Positions 21,024 through 31,295 of a stretch of 64,000 nt of DNA are shown one piece after another. The position numbers and the translations under genes are program-made. How positions within the stretch are numbered: the first letter of the stretch is position 1; every line of letters begins with the position of its first letter. The DNA comes from Alisma plantago-aquatica (lineage: Eukaryota > Streptophyta > Magnoliopsida > Alismatales > Alismataceae): assembly GCA_963693085.1 (NCBI GenBank), contig OY856409.1, positions 1,537,169,072 to 1,537,233,071 of the forward strand. The letters are read 5' to 3'. A model generated the notes under the pieces. That model made no database searches and was not told the DNA's origin. It worked only from the letters and a program-made list of their open reading frames with translations.

Positions 21024-22580
21024 ATGGATAGATCATGGATGTCCATTCAAATCGTTGCACCTTGGTGTTTATTGATGGTCAAGACTAGTTTATAAGATTT
21101 GTGAAGGAACATAGGAAACAACCTGGAGATAGGTTCTACTGTCCATGTAAGCATTGCGGTAACAACTTGAAAGTCAACACTATTGACGAAATCAAAAGTC
21201 ATGACATGTGCAATGGGACTATATCAGGATATACATAATGATACTGGCATGGAGAGAATCCAACAATGAGATCTAGTAGATATCAATAATAGTACCTGTG
21301 TCGAAGAACAAATTGCCTCTGATGATGTAGATGTGAACGGACTAATTCTGATAGACATGGTTGATGTGATGCTAGATAGTTGTGGGGTAGAGCACATCGA
21401 TCTACCTTCCTTATTTAGAAACATTGTGCATGATCTTGAGGGATTGTTATACTTAGGTTGTACTAAGTTTACAAATATGAGTGTTGTGTTGAGATTTTAT
21501 ACTCTAAAGGCTAGCTATAGATAGATTGATAAAAGCTTTATGTCATTGTTGTCTTTGTTGAAAGAAATTCTTCCTAAAGGCAACGAGCTTCCAACCTCAA
21601 CATACGAATTAAAGAAAACATTGTTCCTAGTGAGAGTGAAGGCTAAGAAGATACATGCATGACCGAATAACCTTGTGTTATTTTAAAAGGACTATGTTGA
21701 TTTGAAAGATTGTCTAAAATATGGGACATCAAGGTGCAAAATGATTACTTCAGGGAAGTAATCATTTGGGTGGTTTGAAGATAAAGTCTTATAACAACTA
21801 TCTATTAGGTGGTTTGAAGATAAAGTCTTATTAGGTGGAAGTAATCATTTGGGAACAAAATCAGTTGTATATTTTACACAACATCGATGAAGTGAGTGTT
21901 TATATCACCAGACATACCAATTTCATCAAGACAAAATATCCTCAAGCCAGTTCAATGTGGATTGCTAGAGAGCATAACAAGCCATCTATTAGGTGGTTTG
22001 AAGATAAAGTCTTATAAAAACTATCTCAAATACCAAATAATATTTTTGAAAATATTGAATGTCTTATCTTTAAACCAAAAATAAATGTTATGTCTTATGA
22101 AGGGTTTGACATACAAAGTGTCAAGATGATAAGAGTGTCATCCAAAACAGTGATGTCACCCTTCAAGCATCTTCATTTTTTTCTAATGCGAAGGATAAGA
22201 GTCCATGTGAAGCTAAAATATCATATTACAGTGTCATTGAAGACATATGGGAGTTTGACTACATAGATTTTAGAATTCCGGTCTTTAAATGTAATTGGGT
22301 TAATAACACCAAAGGAGTTGTATTGGATGAATTGGGCTTCACATTAGTGAATTTTGAAAAGATTTTCCAGAATGGTGAACCATTCATAATGGCATCACAA
22401 GCAAAGCAAGTATTTTATATCGATGATCCTACAAATGAAAAATGTTTGATTGCTCTTCATGGTAAAAGATAGTTCATTGAAGATTGTATAAATGAAGAAG
22501 AATACTATGACAAGTATGATGACTCCAGTCCATTCTCAGTTGGCTTGCCAAAACCAAATATTGAAACTGAAGCTAACTAA
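21024..22580 (+). pseudogene. CACTA-2 TNP2-type transposase remnant with central deletion
   Basis: It starts at ATG 21024 (MDRSWMSI), followed in shifting frames by FVKEHRKQPGDRFYCPCKHCGNN and SIDEIKSH-like sequence, then MVDVMLDSCGVEHIDLPSLF (~21360). At about 21755 the homology jumps from the part matching CACTA-1 ~12480 to that matching ~10740, so about 1.7 kb covering the catalytic TNP2 core is gone. The C-terminal DUF4216-like part is recognisable (QLYILHNIDEVSVYITRHTN ~21850; VIEDIWEFDYIDFRI ~22240; YYDKYDDSSPFSVGLP ~22505) and ends at TAA 22578-22580. Several stops and frameshifts remain. The jump contains scrambled local duplications. Confidence 0.85.
21755..22014 (+). repeat. Filler DNA at the CACTA-2 tnp2 deletion junction
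   Basis: GAAGTAATCATTTGGG occurs at 21755-21770 and 21838-21853. GGTGGTTTGAAGATAAAGTC occurs at 21769, 21808 and, in its natural place in the gene, at 21992. The extra copies sit exactly at the deletion junction and look copied from sequence about 200 bp downstream. Confidence 0.8.
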
Positions 22581-22724
22581 TATGTGCATGGAGACCACAC
22601 GGAGGGAATGTTGCTTGATAAAAGATCCCAATATTAGAGGCATGCTTTTATTTTTTTTAAATGTTAGATGTGCATGTTACAATCTTATAGTTTATTGTTT
22701 CACAATTTTATATGACATTTTTAT

Positions 22725-25700
22725 ATGGCATTTGACCATGTGTATGATGATCATGATGATGATTACCATGAGGATGAGCAGCATCATGATGTGCATCTTG
22801 ACACTGGTGTAAGTTGTGTATTGTTTTATTACAGAGATGTGTATTTTACAATATGTCTATCTTGTTGTATTTTTATATTTTATCACATTTATAAGTTTTT
22901 TTTGTGACCTATATGTGTTTTTTGTCAATTTTAAGTTGAGGATGTATTCCTTGAGGATCTTTCTCAACTTGACAAGAAACATCTTCAGTGTGCAAAAATA
23001 AGGGGCATCACCATGATGAACAAGTTGATACAACAAAGGTGCAATGGGCTGAAGTTGGTTATTGAGCTTGATCGTACAAGAAATCCTTTTGGAAAGAACT
23101 GAAGCTCTTTTGTGGCATATCTAGAGGTTCTTACTCGTAGCCATTGTAATATAGCAGTAGAATATTGGCATAAAATTGATGAAAGTAAGAAAGAATTCAT
23201 ATGAAAAGAATTGTGTGTGAGATATTATCATTTGCAATTCTATTTTAAAGCTATTTACAATTCTATTTTTAAGAATATTCATAAAGTATATGAACTTTTG
23301 CAGAGCATATATGACCTCGATGAAAATCTACATCATAAAAAGGTGATAGAACATTGTAGGAGCGTATTGAGGAATTATAGGACAACTTTGACAAAACTAT
23401 ACATACGGGACGCTGAGAAAAAGAAGAAGTCAGCCACTGATCAACAGAGCTATCTTGACCCAGAGATGTGGGAGGTGTTTGTTGCTATGAAAAATACCGA
23501 TGAATTCAAGGTCTGAAGCCTCACTCCCCATTATGAGTACATTCTTATGAATTCATTGTTTTACCTTGACCATGATTGTTATATTTTACTTACCAACTAC
23601 AATTGATGATTGTTACTAACCAGGCTACAAGCAATGCTCAAAGAGAAAGGGTGCAAAGAATGTGCACAACCATACAATGGGTCCATCTGGCCATGCACAT
23701 CTTCACCAAAACCTACTACATGTGTATTCTTCTCAACAACCTACTCCTAGGACTATTGAGTCAACTATTACTATTGAACCTCTACTTTGCCATGATCTAT
23801 GGATAGCTGGGAGGAAAAACAAATTTGTAGATATACCCACCCCCTGAGGTAGCTACAAAAATGGTAAAATTCAACTCTCAGAGTAATTAGTATTGATGAT
23901 TGTTATGTTTTACTTACCAATTACTATTGATGATGACTAGAGGGATCTCTACAAGTAAAGGAAATAAGGCAAGTTCATTCCTAAGGGCATAAGGGATTAA
24001 TTCATAGTTAATCTAGGTAACCCAGAGCATGTTGGGCATGTTAGGGTTGTACGCGTTGGTGTCGGTATATAAGCATTCTTTGGGACATCAGAGCATAAGT
24101 GCAAATTTGTCCAAAAATGGTAATTTTGAAAAGAGGAGGTATAAGAGTAAATTACAAAGGGAATTTAGGAAGCAATGAGCCAATGTCATGCTTCTCAATT
24201 AGTTCCTCAAATAGTACATGTGTTGCCCCACTCTTCATATGAGGTGGACCCTCCTCTAACTGAGGTGGTTGGGAGTAATCTTTTGGACCCACCACCTAAC
24301 ATGTCTGTTGTAAGTATTTCTATGGCATAGTAGTCTTTCATAATTATTTGTATAATATATAACAATTGATGCAAATATGTAGGGGTTGAGGCCATGTCAT
24401 CTTAAATTACAATAATATGTCATTGATGTGGGTGTGGATTACCCACGCCTTGAAGGTGATATGATTCATGGTGCACCATTGATTGCCGATGCAGTTTGTC
24501 TGAGGCGGAACCTTGTCTACGCCCCTTGGAAGCATATTGCACTGCCATATGAGCACCTAGAGCACGACGCGATAGGTGATGCCGAAGGCGGCGTGATTGT
24601 GCGGCCCAAAGTGGGAGTTATCTATACCGATGTATGGTAATTTACATTGTGTTTGTATCTTTATATACATGACATTATTGATATAAGATTATATATGTGC
24701 AAAGCATAGTGTCTAAGAAATGCCTTGCCTGAAGCTCCTCTGAAGCACACCTCCCTCCAATCAACAGCCTGAGTAGATCCCCACAGCTCATCCTCCACCT
24801 CCACCTCCTCTTCAATTACTTGGTTATCTTCCAAAAGACCTATTTGACTCGATAGGTCCTCTGTGCATGGGTATGGCACTATCGATAGGCAAACATGAAG
24901 AAGGGTCGCCTATGATGGCTTCTATTAAGGAGGACATTGTAGGTCAACCTCATGATACTAGTATATTTCTGTAAGATGTTTTGGAGTTATTTGGTTATCC
25001 TTGGTTGAATACATCTCTACTAGAACTCCAGATATGGTGAGATTTTATATAGCTATATACCCTATTTTATATATGTTGATCTATTTTTTTATGTATTAAT
25101 GCATACATGATATATGTTTTGTAGCCACTTACATACTATCTTTATAGAGTTTTCACTACCCCATGTGACATTTCTAGTTCCATCCTTGATTAGCCATGCA
25201 ATTAAAGACCATACATATGTTACCCAATACTTCTCTACCATAATTAAATATTTTGGTAAAAAGAAAAAGAGTGTGATGTTAGCTCCATACAATGATGAGT
25301 AAGTTTATTTATGCTTCTTATCGTTTTAACTTAATAAACTACATTTCATTTTGGATGTTGAGTTATATTTTGTTTGCCTTCTTATCACTCAGGAATAAAC
25401 ATTGGATGTCATTGGTAATTGTCCCCGTCAAGCGAACTATGTATTATTTAGATCCTAAGGGTGATGAAATAGACAGTACGAGACAAGGTTTGAAAAAAGC
25501 ATTATTCACGTGAGTAAATTTTTATATTTATATTATTTGACATGTATATTACATGACTATTTACTAATATAATTCAATGTGTTACATTAACATATAGGGA
25601 TATAAAAAAAGTCAAAAAGGTTGGAGGAAAGGTGGACAAGAAAAAGAAAGTGATAGTTTAAGAGAATGTTGAGGTAGTTTTCTGACTCCAATGTATATTT

Positions 25701-26098
25701 ATGCCGACTATGCTATTAACATTTTGTAAGTTGAAATTTATAGTGTTCTATACAAGACAACGGTTGGGCATGTGAATCCTATGTGATGTGATATATGGAC
25801 ATGATTTTCATATATGGGGTGCTAGACATCCATGAGATACAAAATGTAATCTATGTATATATAGTCTTAATCATCATAAGTATATATTCTCATTAGATAA
25901 TATCAAAATTAATAAGTATATACCTTATTATCTTTTCAGGTGTTTAAGATGAAAGACTTCAATATGCTAGAAAATCTAGAAGACATACAAATGCCCTATA
26001 CAACATAATAACTAGATGAGATACGAGAACAATGGGCACAAGCCTTCGGAAAGGAAGTGAACTTCAAATTTTATTGGGATAAGGAACAACTTTTCTAA
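22725..26098 (+). pseudogene. CACTA-2 gene 2: Transposase_24-like + DUF8039-like + Ulp1/C48-like protease, broken
   Basis: Exon 1 (22725-~22809) encodes an acidic tail, MAFDHVYDDHDDDYHEDEQHH, then a GTAAGT donor. Further exons give DVFLEDLSQLDKKHLQ and KIRGITMMNKLIQQR (~22940-23040), HHKKVIEHCRSVLRNYRTTL with PEMWEVFVAMKNTDEF (23301-23515), HDLWIAGRKNKF (~23790), and a DUF8039-like block AIGDAEGGVIVRPKVGVIY (24383-24640). The Ulp1-like domain reads KHWMSLVIVPVKRTMYYLDP (His 25400-25402, Asp 25451-25453) and IQDNGWACESYVM (Gln 25753-25755, Cys 25771-25773). The C-terminal exon ends LDEIREQWAQAF ... TAA at 26096-26098. In-frame stops (for example TGA 25789-25791) show it is dead. Exon order matches CACTA-1. 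Function is inferred, as for that copy. Confidence 0.75.
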
Positions 26099-26519
26099 AG
26101 TTTGATGCCATTATTTCTATATACATGTGGTGCTTATGACTTCTTGCAACTTTAAATTTTATGCAAGTAAATTATTGGTGCATATGTGAATGATGATCTA
26201 TATACAAGTGTGTGAATGTGAAGAAGAATGAATTAATTAATTGTTTTTCTACATTTCATGAGAATGGAATAGGTGTATATGTAAATGAAGTATCATGTGT
26301 GTGACTGAATGTGAAGATTTATGTTTGCAAATGTGATGAAATGGAATTGGAGAATGAATAGGGTTATATGTATATATTATATTTGTCATTGCATGTTTGG
26401 TAGTATGTTGCTAAGCTAAACTCACAGGATGTTGTTAATCTACAGTTCAGAACTCTAATTGTCAATTGTAGGTTTTTCATCCTATTGACCAGTCAAACAG
26501 CAAGTCTGCACGCTTGCTA

Positions 26520-27016
26520 TTTAAAACTTAGTCGTCAGTTGTAACAAATAGACCAACACTTTAGGCATGAGTCATCGATTTTGGTAAGATAACCGACATT
26601 AAAGGACAAAATCAAAATGGTCGTGTTGGTCAGCATGGTCTCGCTAGGTAGCATGTCATAATCATCTATTTAGTCAATTTAACCATCATTGTACATCATA
26701 ATCATTGATTATTTGGGTTGTAACCGACACTGTACATCATGATAGGTGTCGTTTGTTACCAAATTGACGATGTAGGGTCCTTTACCAGTTATAAATTTAA
26801 CCTGGTATGGCTCTTATGGCATCAGTATATGGAATGCAACCGACGCCTCAGACTACTATCTGTGTTGGCTTCTTTTATCCACATAACTGAGGTTGGATCT
26901 CTAACATCAATTTTGTCATCCCAAAGAACTGATGTCTTAGACCTGTGGTTTTAGTGTCACCCACTTAAGTGTTAGTCTATAACTGGCGTTATAGGGAGAT
27001 AGTTTCTATACTAGTG
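26520..27016. repeat. CACTA-2 subterminal repeats, right end
   Basis: Degenerate GTCGGTT/AACCGAC-type units in both orientations (for example near 26531, 26572, 26590, 26683, 26719, 26765, 26838 and 26925) run up to the terminal CTAGTG. Many units carry C-to-T or G-to-A changes. The left-end counterpart is 16850-17540 plus 19895-20000. Confidence 0.7.
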
Positions 27017-27764
27017 AACCATGGACTCTCATTGTTATGACCCACATTTCATTTTACCAGTAAGTACCTTGGTTAATGCATAATTGAACTAGTTATGTTG
27101 AGATGAGTACTTGCTTTTGTTAATAGTGTTTTGAGCTTTGAGCTAGTGTTAATGTATCATTAGCTTGTTTTCTTGTCCTGAGGTTGAGGACAAGTTTGTG
27201 CTTAATCCGTTGCCGAAGAAATCATGTGAAACCGACCTACGAGTAAAAAGATATGAGCTTTTTAGTGTGCAAGGACCTATGTGCAATTTTAGAAAGTTTC
27301 TGGGCAATTTGCATCCGGCCCCCTGGGCGCCCTTCCTTATCCTTTCCTTCAGTTTTTCCTTTTTAACTCTATTAACCGACTTTGGAATGAACGATAGTTC
27401 ATTTCCTTCGGTTGCCGCCTGGGAAAAACAGAGAAGGGAAAGGGAGAGAGCAAGCTAGAGGAGAAGCTAGGCAACCAAGCCCCTTCCTTCTCCGTTCTTC
27501 TTCGATTTCTTCATCTTCTCCAGCCAAATCAACCAGCTGCACCATCTTCTTCTTCTTCTTCACCTTCTTCTTCCTCCTGCAGCCATGAAGAAGCTGACCA
27601 AGGAGATGGTCTAGGGAGCGAACGGTGCTTTCCCCTCCGTTCTTTCTTCTTGCCAACTGCTTGCTAGGTCAATCCGAAGCTATAGGAGTGATTCGGGTAA
27701 GAATCGTCCACCGAATCGACCCCAATCTTCTCTTTTATTTCTGCAATTTCCGCCTCTGCGCAGG

Positions 27765-28061
27765 TTGCACGGCGTGCAAATCCGTTTTGCACGGCGTGCA
27801 ACATTCCAGAAAGCTGATTTAGGGGATTTCCGTTTCTGCGCAGGTTGCACGGCGTGCAAAGTCAGATTGCACGGCATGCAAAGTTACAGATAGCGGAACG
27901 AGTTTCAGCCCAGGTGCACGGCGTGCAAATCAGTTTGCACGGCGTGCAAATCAGTTTGCACGGCGTGCAAGGTCAGATTGCACGGCGTGCAAAGGTGCAG
28001 AAAAGTAGAACAGAAGTGCACTGAAGGTGCACGGCGTGCAGCCTAGGTGCACGGCGTGCAC
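27765..28061 (+). repeat. Array of 10 TTGCACGGCGTGCAA palindromes in the 5' LTR
   Basis: Ten copies of TGCACGGCGTGCA (one with GGCATG) start near 27765, 27786, 27845, 27867, 27913, 27934, 27956, 27978, 28026 and 28047. Each is an 11-13-bp inverted repeat around a single central base. The array lies 732-1029 bp from the LTR start. The 3' LTR has nine copies, having one 22-bp unit fewer. Confidence 0.95.
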
Positions 28062-28544
28062 GCTGCTGTAAAGGGCAGAATTAGGCGTGTTTGTGGACGT
28101 TTTTCGGTGTATACGAACACACCGAAGTGCGTGAGTAGTAGTTCATTTAGAAATCATTATTTAACTCAATTTAAGTGCTTAATTTCTTTAATGTCAGTTG
28201 GTATAACTTCTAAACAGCTTAGCACATACAATAGTTTATTATAGATTCAATAGAACTTGAGATACGGAATATGATTGATGAAAAAGATGGAATATCCTGT
28301 TTTACAGTTGTAATGCATATGCTGAATAAAGATGGCTGATTAGCAATGAATTTGAATAAGTGATGTTTAAAGATGACAATGATATATATATATATGAAAG
28401 TAAAGAGATGTTCAGAATGTGAAATAAGTTTGAAATGTGATTTTCCTGTTTAAATGATTATATGTTAATCGGTTAATAGACTTAGGTGCCCTAACACCGT
28501 AGAACCCCTTCTGAGAGGTCTGCATCCAGGGGGGTGAAACTCGT

Positions 28545-28681
28545 GTTCAACATCAACGCGTGCGATGTCACGGTGGCCCGAGGATGGAAAGGCAGTGTTC
28601 AACAACAACGCGTGCGATGTCACGGTGGCACTGGAGTAAATAGGGGTTATTCAACAACAACGCGTGCGATGTCACGGTGGT
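28545..28681 (+). repeat. Three-fold repeat containing ACGCGTGCGATGTCACGGTGG in part
   Basis: Three units beginning TTCAAC and ending GTCACGGTGG lie about 50 bp apart. The 3' LTR has the same three (35915-36050). A diverged set occupies the matching region of the solo LTR (18435-18590). Confidence 0.85.
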
Positions 28682-29595
28682 AACCCGGTAAGACTCTCCG
28701 CCTGTGTGCTCAGGTTTGAGGAGGAGTCTAGAGTTCACTTTTTTGAGAGTACAGTGAGGCCGATGAGCCTGAAGGCCGATGAGCCTGAGAGTCCTGCAGT
28801 AGACCAGGGCTGATAGTCAGACTTAGCATTTCCCGGGTGTGTCGCTAAGTCTTGTACGGTGGGACCGTAGTTCGCTACGGATCTTTATATGCAGAGTACA
28901 CTGCATATATTTAGGGCATAATAATAATAATATGAATAAGTAATCATATAGGAAACAGTAAATTTACTTAACTGTTTGTTTACCTGAATTATCTGTTGAT
29001 GCTTAGAAATGTGATTATTATCTGTATATCGGCCATGTTATTAGAACTGCCTTGCTTAGTTCTGCATTTATGTTTTATTTCAATTTATAAATCTGATGAG
29101 TTGTTTAGTGATAGCTAAATGAAAAGCTATTCACTGAGCGAGTAGGCTCATACCTCTACTCAAAACATTTTCAGGTCAGCATCAGCATCAGGAATCTGAA
29201 GGATCGTTTCATCCTAACGCCTAGTCTATAGAAGGTTTGTAGTTAGTCTAGTTAGAGGTCTCTTAGTCCTTTCCCCTCGGTCCTTGGGACATGGCGTGGG
29301 TGAGAGAGAGTATGTATGTGGAATGTGTATAAAGATGTAAATTAACTGTTATGTTTACTTTCTGTTAAACAATGTTACATGTTGTAAACTCTGTTTATGT
29401 TCTCTAGCCAGTTTAATTGAAATGCTTCCGCAATAGTTATTTATGTTTTAGTTTACAACAATAATCCGGATATCATTACGAGGTTTGAAAAAGGAAAAAA
29501 AAAAAGTTCTCAGTGATTTGTTTATGTGATAATCCCTCCGTCGCGCCCTAATCTCATGATTAGTGGTTAGTGTGAGATCGGGGTGTGACAACTCT

Positions 29596-29607
29596 TGGTA
29601 TCAGAGC
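29596..29607 (+). other. Primer-binding site, initiator tRNA-Met type
   Basis: TGGTATCAGAGC starts 5 bp after the 5' LTR. It is the standard plant retrotransposon site complementary to the 3' end of initiator tRNA-Met, where minus-strand cDNA synthesis starts. Confidence 0.9.
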
Positions 29608-29735
29608 TTAGGTTGAGTACGTAGTTACTCAGAGTCCAGGTCAGGGGACGATAAGAGACCAATAGGATTAAGGTTTAGGAGTCTTTCTTCTATCTGTAGT
29701 TTTCTAACAGGAAATACTCTGTTATATCATTGCAG

Positions 29736-31295
29736 ATGGCAGGAAGAGGCTTTGATCGCGATGATCAGGCCGAGAGCCATGTTGGCCCTGATCCTTTGTA
29801 CTTGGGTCCAGGTGGTGGTGACCACGTGGATGAAGCATCCCGGATGTACAGGATGTTTCTGGAAACCAAAGAGAGGTACAAGGCTGATAGGCGAGCTTCT
29901 ACTTCTACCAGTAGCAAGGATCTGATGCGATCTTATGAGCTTGTAAAAAAGCTTGGTGGCACAGAGTTCAGTGGCACTACAGATCCAGCAGAGGCTGATG
30001 AATGGTTTAGACAGATAGAGAAGGTCTTTCGCCTGATGGAGCTTCCAGAAGAGAAGAAGATTAATCATGCAGTCTACCTTTTGACAGGCGATGCAAAATT
30101 GTGGTGGCGTGGTGTGGAAGAAAAGAGGAGAGGTACAGAGCTTTCTTGGTAGGATTTCTCTGAGGAGTTTCATCTCAAATTCTATCCACCCACTTTTCTT
30201 AATGAGAAAATCAGGCAGTTACAGAATATCAAGCAGGGGAACATGACAGTTACTGAGTATGAAGCACTTTTCACACGGTTAGCGAATTTCTGTCCGCAGC
30301 TTGTTCCCGACAACATAGAAAGATGCAGAAGGTTTCAAGAAGGGATAAGGCCAGAGATTCGGCATACAGTTTCTGCTACTAGTAGGAGAAACAGAGAGAA
30401 CTTTGGTGAGTTTGTTGAAGCTGCTAGACAGGTTGAAGAATCTGTGAATGCTGATAAGGTGCCTGAGTCTAAGAAGAGATCTGCAGATTTCAGTAGAGGA
30501 CAGTCCAGTAGTGGATACAGAGGTGGAGGTAGAGGGTTCTTTTCTAAACTCGGACGTGGCTTTAGTTGTTTCAATAGACAGAGATCTGAGGATGTTGCTT
30601 CTTCTAGAGGCAGAGGGGGATACAACCCAGGGAGATGGGGCAGTGCCACTAGTGGACAGTCTTCTGGGTCGTCAATGTCAGTAACGGGTCCCCAGGGACA
30701 AGGGATACCGCCATGTGACAAATGTGGAAAACTACATTCTGGTCCGTGTTGGGGTGCAAGTTGTTTTGTCTGCGGACAAGTAGGACATTTCAGAAAAGAA
30801 TGTCCTCAACTTCGACAAGCAGCATCGCAAGCCTTCCAGCCTCAGTACCATGATGTTCCGAGTTCTTCTGTGGCTTCTGGGTCTAGAGGTGGTGGAGTGC
30901 CTAGTGGCAGGAGTAGTCAGAGAGGACAGCGTGGCAGGGGGAGAGCTTCAGCACGTTTCTTCTCTTTGACACCTCAGGAAGGTATAATTTCTTCACAAGT
31001 TGTTACAGGAGAGATGCTTTTGTTTAATAGTATACCAGTCTCAGTTTTGATAGATCTGGGTGCTACTCACTCTTTCATACGACGTTCTTTAGTTGGTAAA
31101 CTTAATCTGTTAACTCAAGAGTTGGCAGATGAGTTAGTGTTGAGGGTTCCACTAGGTGGACCAACAGTTTTATCCGAGTCTTGTCCCGGATGCTTGTTAT
31201 CTTTTGGAGGTTACACCTTTGCTGCTAATCTCATACCCTTGGATGTAAATACTTTTCAAGTCATCTTGGGTATGGATTGTCTTGAGACATATTGA
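29736..31295 (+). pseudogene. Tekay-type gag and start of protease (interrupted by stops)
   Basis: ATG 29736 (MAGRGFDRDD) opens a gag frame. The capsid-like Retrotrans_gag region spans about 29970-30450 (YLLTGDAKLWWRGVE, KQGNMTVTEYEALFTRLANF). An Arg/Gly-rich linker follows, then Cys/His motifs CDKCGKLHSGPC and CFVCGQVGHFRKEC (30715-30800) that should bind genomic RNA. The same frame runs on into a retropepsin-like region (PVSVLIDLGATHSFIRRSLV, ~31035), where DLG replaces the usual D-S/T-G, as often in this group. A TAG at 30150-30152 cuts the capsid region and a TGA at 31293-31295 ends the frame. Both could have arisen by single C-to-T or G-to-A changes. Confidence 0.9.

Larger units (their letters stand above)
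16805..27016 (+). mobile_element. CACTA-2 (same family as CACTA-1), degraded, with nested solo LTR
   Basis: The right end reads CTATACTAGTG (27006-27016), the inverse of a CACTAGTATAG start. The proposed left end, GACTAGCACA at 16805, matches 7 of the first 10 bases and is flanked by AAC (16802-16804), the same trinucleotide that follows the right end (27017-27019). Subterminal GTCGGTT-type motifs fill 16850-17540 and 26520-27010. Genes run on the plus strand in the CACTA-1 order: tnp2 remnant, then the Transposase_24/DUF8039/Ulp1-like gene. Without the nested LTR the element would be about 7.86 kb, shorter than CACTA-1 mainly because the middle of tnp2 is deleted. The right end is firm; the left end is an inference. 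Confidence 0.7.
27033..29590 (+). repeat. 5' LTR of the Tekay-type element (2558 bp)
   Basis: Starts TG and ends CA. It contains a pyrimidine/TTC-rich tract (27480-27580), a palindrome array (27765-28061), a three-fold repeat (28545-28681), and a duplicated GGCCGATGAGCCTGA (28757-28790). Small open frames inside it recur in the 3' LTR and are not taken as genes. Confidence 0.96.

Noticed and set aside
27165..27458. 97-codon ORF (and 65-codon ORFs at 27625 and 28047) repeated at 34565, 35019 and 35420
   Set aside because: They recur only because both LTRs are copies of each other. There is no family similarity and the palindrome array runs through one of them.
29727..30173. 148-codon minus-strand ORF opposite Tekay gag, and 128-codon ORF at 30335-30721
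   Set aside because: Shadow frames of the gag coding region.
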